Below, piece after piece: positions 7,168-8,089 of a DNA stretch of 8,089 nucleotides (its first letter is position 1; each line of letters begins with the position of its first letter). Origin of the DNA: Candidatus Zipacnadia bacterium (GTDB lineage: Bacteria > Armatimonadota > Zipacnadia > Zipacnadales > Zipacnadaceae). Both the position numbers and the translations under genes were made by a program. A model generated the notes under the pieces. The model was not told where the DNA came from and searched no databases. It worked only from the letters and a program-made list of their open reading frames with translations. The DNA lies in NCBI GenBank assembly GCA_029821515.1, contig JALGTD010000061.1, positions 1 to 8,089 on the forward strand. The letters are read 5' to 3'.

Positions 7168-8025
7168 CTACGTTGCACTGTTGCTTTCGAGCTGGAATAG
7201 GCCGATGGCGTTATCACGCAGGATAAGTCGTTTCTCTGGAGTGCTGATCTCGGCGTGGTCAATTCGCGCACGCTGCATCGGCGCGAAGTAGCACGGCGTA
7301 TCGCTGCCATAGAGCAGCCGCTCAGCCCCAACCTCACCCACCGCCCATTCAATTAGCCTCGGGGTCAGGCTCATGCCGCTGGAGGTGTCAATGTAGACAT
7401 TGCCGTGGCGCGAGGCTTGTAGGACACGAACCTGGTGCGTGGGATCATCGTCCCAACCAAAGCCCAAATGGGCCAGGATAAGCGTTGCCTCGGGAAAATC
7501 ATTGACAAAGGGCGTGTAGTCCTCGGGCATTGAATTTGGCTCCCCGCTGTGGGTGACAACGACGGCATTGTGCTCGGCGGCGAATTCGAATATCTGCTGA
7601 CCATACTCAGAGATCGCATATCGGTGTTCTTCGGGATGTATCTTGATTCCTGCACACTGGGGCAATGCCAGCATCTCCGCCGCCTGATCGAAGGTCTTCG
7701 GCGCGAGAGGATTGACCACCACCCACTGCATGAGTCCCTCCGTTTCGCCCACGATGCGCCTGGCCTCTTCGTTTCCCGCAACCGCGTCCCCCTGTCCCCG
7801 TGGCATCAGTGCCAAAAACGGCGATACGATGGTCAGGCATATTTGTGCGTGGCGCGCCCGGGCCACCACAGTTGCTGCGTCGGCACTGCAAAACTCGTCC
7901 ATTGGCGGCTTCTTGTCGCTGCGATAAGCCCCGTAGTGCCCATGCACATCAATGGCTTGCACTTTGTCACTTGCCGTAGCCGCGGCCATCTCATCGGTGG
8001 ACAAGCCCCCCTGCTCTGTGCACAT
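7168..8025 (-). CDS. Amidohydrolase-2 family metal-dependent hydrolase
   Basis: A 285-residue cytoplasmic TIM-barrel hydrolase of the amidohydrolase 2 family (COG2159/COG3618 type), whose members include lactonases such as fuconolactonase and 2-pyrone-4,6-dicarboxylate hydrolase, and also decarboxylases. The metal-site pattern is visible: DVHGHYG (26-32, the HxH of strand 1 as His28 and His30), GIKIHP (126-131), VVTHSGEP (156-163, His159), LAHLGFG (184-190, His186) and LLYGSDTP (237-244, Asp242, the strand-8 metal/catalytic Asp). The ending ILRDNAIGLF (268-277) is the usual C-terminal family motif. An AGGAGG site 9 bases before ATG 8023-8025 supports the start, and a hairpin-forming repeat lies just upstream. 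It is the first gene of the visible cluster; lactone or ester hydrolysis before or after the neighbouring dehydrogenase is a reasonable guess, no more. Confidence 0.88.
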   Translation of the reverse strand: MCTEQGGLSTDEMAAATASDKVQAIDVHGHYGAYRSDKKPPMDEFCSADAATVVARARHAQICLTIVSPFLALMPRGQGDAVAGNEEARRIVGETEGLMQWVVVNPLAPKTFDQAAEMLALPQCAGIKIHPEEHRYAISEYGQQIFEFAAEHNAVVVTHSGEPNSMPEDYTPFVNDFPEATLILAHLGFGWDDDPTHQVRVLQASRHGNVYIDTSSGMSLTPRLIEWAVGEVGAERLLYGSDTPCYFAPMQRARIDHAEISTPEKRLILRDNAIGLFQLESNSAT

Positions 8026-8034
8026 GTCTGGTTC

Positions 8035-8040
8035 CCTCCT
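8035..8040 (-). promoter_or_regulatory. Ribosome binding site of the amidohydrolase gene
   Basis: Minus-strand AGGAGG, 9 bases before ATG 8023-8025. It decides this start over the internal Met13 and sits two bases downstream of the inverted repeat at 8043-8064. Confidence 0.7.
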
Positions 8041-8042
8041 CG

Positions 8043-8064
8043 CAGCGCTTGATCATCAGCGCTG
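8043..8064. repeat. 22-base inverted repeat ahead of the first gene
   Basis: CAGCGCT (8043-8049) and AGCGCTG (8058-8064) are exact 7-base complementary arms around an 8-base loop that itself contains TGATCA. In the transcript it makes a GC-rich hairpin ending two bases before the ribosome binding site. As DNA it could be an operator for a dimeric repressor; as RNA it could modulate translation. The window ends 25 bases further on, so any promoter is out of view. Confidence 0.45.
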
Positions 8065-8089
8065 GTCGGCTGATTATTGAAAGCCATTT

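Noticed and set aside
7549..8052. 167-codon plus-strand open frame opposite the amidohydrolase gene
   Set aside because: It is antisense to a gene with a complete metal-site motif set and shows no family features of its own.
8074..8076. A minus-strand TAA that could end an upstream gene
   Set aside because: Only four codons precede it in the window, so nothing can be said about a gene there.

Overview
The window carries six protein genes, all on the minus strand. They read as one catabolic gene cluster of an uncultured, moderately GC-rich Gram-negative bacterium. Secreted sugar-active-looking five-bladed beta-propeller proteins beside an SSS transporter, an Ldh2-type dehydrogenase, an amidohydrolase and a class III aminotransferase recall the Planctomycetota/Verrucomicrobiota/Lentisphaerota/Hydrogenedentota/Latescibacterota type of genome. 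That placement is inference from gene content; no marker gene is present.

In transcription order (right to left) the genes are: an amidohydrolase-2 metal hydrolase (8025-7168); a malate/L-lactate dehydrogenase (Ldh2/YiaK/AllD) family oxidoreductase (7107-6052); a sodium:solute symporter (6027-4273); a GSA-aminomutase-like class III aminotransferase (4066-2717); a secreted beta-propeller protein (2588-987); and a second, diverged copy of that protein (936 to beyond the left edge), with its first 312 codons visible. Gaps are 60, 24, 206, 128 and 50 bases. The first three genes are tightly packed. The two wider gaps may hold internal regulatory sites. No RNA gene, mobile element, CRISPR array or clear strong terminator was seen.

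A working model, which is inference: the two exported propeller proteins act on or bind a carbohydrate outside the cytoplasm, the symporter imports a product, and the dehydrogenase, amidohydrolase and aminotransferase convert the imported sugar acid, hydroxy/keto acid or amino-sugar derivative. The substrate cannot be named from the sequence. The most interesting points are the tandem paralogue pair with two apparently different export signals, the repeated Asp-box-like S-x-D-G-x-x-W motif in both, and a 22-base hairpin-forming inverted repeat just ahead of the ribosome binding site of the first gene.
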